Source: CAYLSV01 sp964386435 (GTDB lineage: Bacteria > Planctomycetota > Phycisphaerae > Tepidisphaerales > Tepidisphaeraceae). Taken from it: a stretch of 15,024 bases of DNA. Positions 14,114 to 15,024 of this stretch are shown here, piece after piece. The notes under the pieces are model-generated. The model was not told the DNA's origin. It made no database searches and saw nothing but the letters and a program-made list of their open reading frames with translations. The stretch covers positions 1 through 15,024 of the forward strand of contig CAYLSV010000089.1 of assembly GCA_964386435.1 (NCBI GenBank), read 5' to 3'. The stretch's first letter is position 1. Every line of letters starts with the position of its first letter. The position numbers and the translations under genes are program-made.

Positions 14114-14138
14114 GGTCGGCTGCTGGTCCTTCGTTCTT

Positions 14139-14195
14139 GGTCCTTTGTCCCGAACAAGTTGCGGTGCCGCCGGTCGTTTGACAAAGGACAAAGGA
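14139..14195. repeat. Inverted and tandem GACAAAG repeats between sdhB and psd
   Basis: TCCTTTGTCC (14141-14150) is perfectly repeated in inverse orientation as GGACAAAGGA (14186-14195). The right arm is part of a tandem repeat of GACAAAG (14180-14186 and 14187-14193). The arms could pair across about 35 bases and lie just ahead of psd. It may be a dispersed intergenic repeat or a transcript end for sdhB. Confidence 0.45.
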
Positions 14196-14212
14196 TTCAC
14201 AACAAAGAATAA

Positions 14213-14938
14213 ATGACCTTCCTCCGCTTCACCCGGCACGGCTTCAAGGAGCTGCTCATCGGATCGGTCGCACTCGCGATCTTGGCGTTCGGGCTCGGCT
14301 GGGTGTGGTGGCCGCTGGCGTTGGTGCTGCTGCCAGCGCTGGTATTTTTGTTTGCCTTCTTCCGCGACCCCGAGCGGGCCCTGCCACCGGGCGAGGCCGA
14401 GTTCGTCAGCCCGGCGGATGGCAAGGTGAGCGACATCACCGAGGTCGAAAACGACCCGATCCTTGGCGAGCCGGCCGTGCGGGTGGGCATTTTCCTGAGC
14501 GTCTTCAACGTCCACGTCAACCGCAGCCCCTGCCGCGGCGTGGTGAGCGACGTGCGGTACAAGAAGGGCAAGTTCCTCAACGCCCTGGACCACTCGGGAG
14601 CCAGCGAGCACAACGAGAGCAACACCATTGTCATCAGCGACCCGCCCGGCGAGGGCGACAAACCGCGGGCGGTGGTCAAGCAAATCGTCGGCCTGATCGC
14701 CCGGCGGATCGTCTGCACCAAAGAAGTCGGCGACCCGGTCGAGCGTGGCGAGCGGTTCGGCATGATCAAGTTCGGCAGCCGCACGGAGCTGACGGTGCCC
14801 AAACGCCTCGCCCCCGAGGTGCTGGTGAAGGTCGGCCAGAAAGTCGCCGGCGGCCGCGACGTGATCCTGAAGGTGGCCACCGCCGACGTGCCGGCGAGCG
14901 AGGTGGAGCCGCTGATGCCGCAGGCGACGCCGGCTTGA
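14213..14938 (+). CDS. psd: Phosphatidylserine decarboxylase, short (archaeal-type) form
   Basis: The 241-aa protein makes phosphatidylethanolamine from phosphatidylserine at the inner membrane. Two adjacent hydrophobic segments (about 14-30 and 33-50) precede FFRDPER and the conserved VSPADGKV. FLSVFNVHVNRSP with His101 is the family signature, and the self-cleavage site is Gly188-Ser189 in MIKFGSRTEL. Processing there gives a small C-terminal alpha chain with a pyruvoyl group. The compact size marks the archaeal-like/short class rather than the E. coli enzyme of about 320 aa. The family's frequent partner, phosphatidylserine synthase (pssA), is not recognisable in the 86 remaining bases. 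A ribosome-binding site is weak (AAAGAATAA before ATG). Confidence 0.92.
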   Translation: MTFLRFTRHGFKELLIGSVALAILAFGLGWVWWPLALVLLPALVFLFAFFRDPERALPPGEAEFVSPADGKVSDITEVENDPILGEPAVRVGIFLSVFNVHVNRSPCRGVVSDVRYKKGKFLNALDHSGASEHNESNTIVISDPPGEGDKPRAVVKQIVGLIARRIVCTKEVGDPVERGERFGMIKFGSRTELTVPKRLAPEVLVKVGQKVAGGRDVILKVATADVPASEVEPLMPQATPA

Positions 14939-14979
14939 CTGGGGCGATCAACCGGCCGGACCTCCGCCGCGTGGCGGCG

Positions 14980-15024
14980 GGGCTGATCCCGCAGTCCGAG
15001 CAACTTGCGGATCGGGATCAGCCC
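14980..15024. repeat. 12-bp perfect inverted repeat at the window edge
   Basis: GGGCTGATCCCG (14980-14991) recurs inverted as CGGGATCAGCCC (15013-15024), spaced by 21 bases; the pairing may continue past the window. A plus-strand frame is open from TTG 14935 or GTG 14971 to the window end, but it is too short and unrecognised to call a gene. Confidence 0.5.

Noticed and set aside
13100..14683. A 527-codon minus-strand frame across sdhB and psd
   Set aside because: It is antisense to two certain genes and crosses their intergenic spacer; it is a composition artefact.
14935..15024. Start of a further gene after psd, possibly pssA
   Set aside because: A frame is open to the window end, but its 30 residues show none of the hydrophobic N-terminal text expected of phosphatidylserine synthase and coincide with an inverted repeat.
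1..15024. CRISPR array, insertion sequence or prophage
   Set aside because: No regularly spaced direct repeats, transposase motifs, integrase or phage structural genes were seen on either strand.

Overview
The window is high-GC bacterial DNA with long dense genes, many proteins carrying Gly/Asn/Met-rich tracts, and a zinc-ribbon membrane-protein family (CxxCGYxLRGL...RCPECG) that I associate with Planctomycetes, especially Phycisphaerae. A PilM-containing inner-membrane operon resembling those of the PVC superphylum fits this. The assignment is inference; there is no rRNA marker in the window.

Layout. (1) 138-1616: two tandem paralogous zinc-ribbon membrane proteins. (2) 1610-2281: a Uma2-family PD-(D/E)XK protein on the minus strand, 20 bases downstream of (3) 2302-4194, an assimilatory siroheme sulfite reductase, which is divergent from (4) 4231-5007, an APS/PAPS reductase (cysH) with iron-sulfur cysteines. 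Together 3 and 4 perform the two reductive steps of sulfate assimilation, adenylylated sulfate to sulfite to sulfide. (5) 5266-5555: three tRNA-like genes on the minus strand, all atypical: a Tyr(GTA) candidate without a D-loop, and two short-variable-loop tRNAs carrying Leu-type anticodons. A very strong hairpin terminator lies just upstream of them. (6) 5821-6900: a membrane-anchored endonuclease/exonuclease/phosphatase-family protein, divergent from (7) 6911-7195, a small TFIIB-type zinc-ribbon protein; an 8-bp inverted repeat lies at the junction.

(8) 7446-13167: a three-gene operon. It begins with an 805-aa protein in which an actin-like PilM domain runs into a membrane span and an exported domain. 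Two single-span proteins follow, with large exported regions in the positions of PilO- and PilP-like alignment-complex subunits. A hairpin ends the operon. (9) 13295-14113: succinate dehydrogenase iron-sulfur subunit, with no sdhA or sdhC partner in view. (10) 14213-14938: phosphatidylserine decarboxylase. (11) The window ends in a 12-bp inverted repeat.

Most genes are ordinary housekeeping functions. The most unusual parts are the tRNA cluster, the PilM-to-membrane fusion with its two accessory proteins, and the inverted repeat between the two divergent genes near 6.9 kb.
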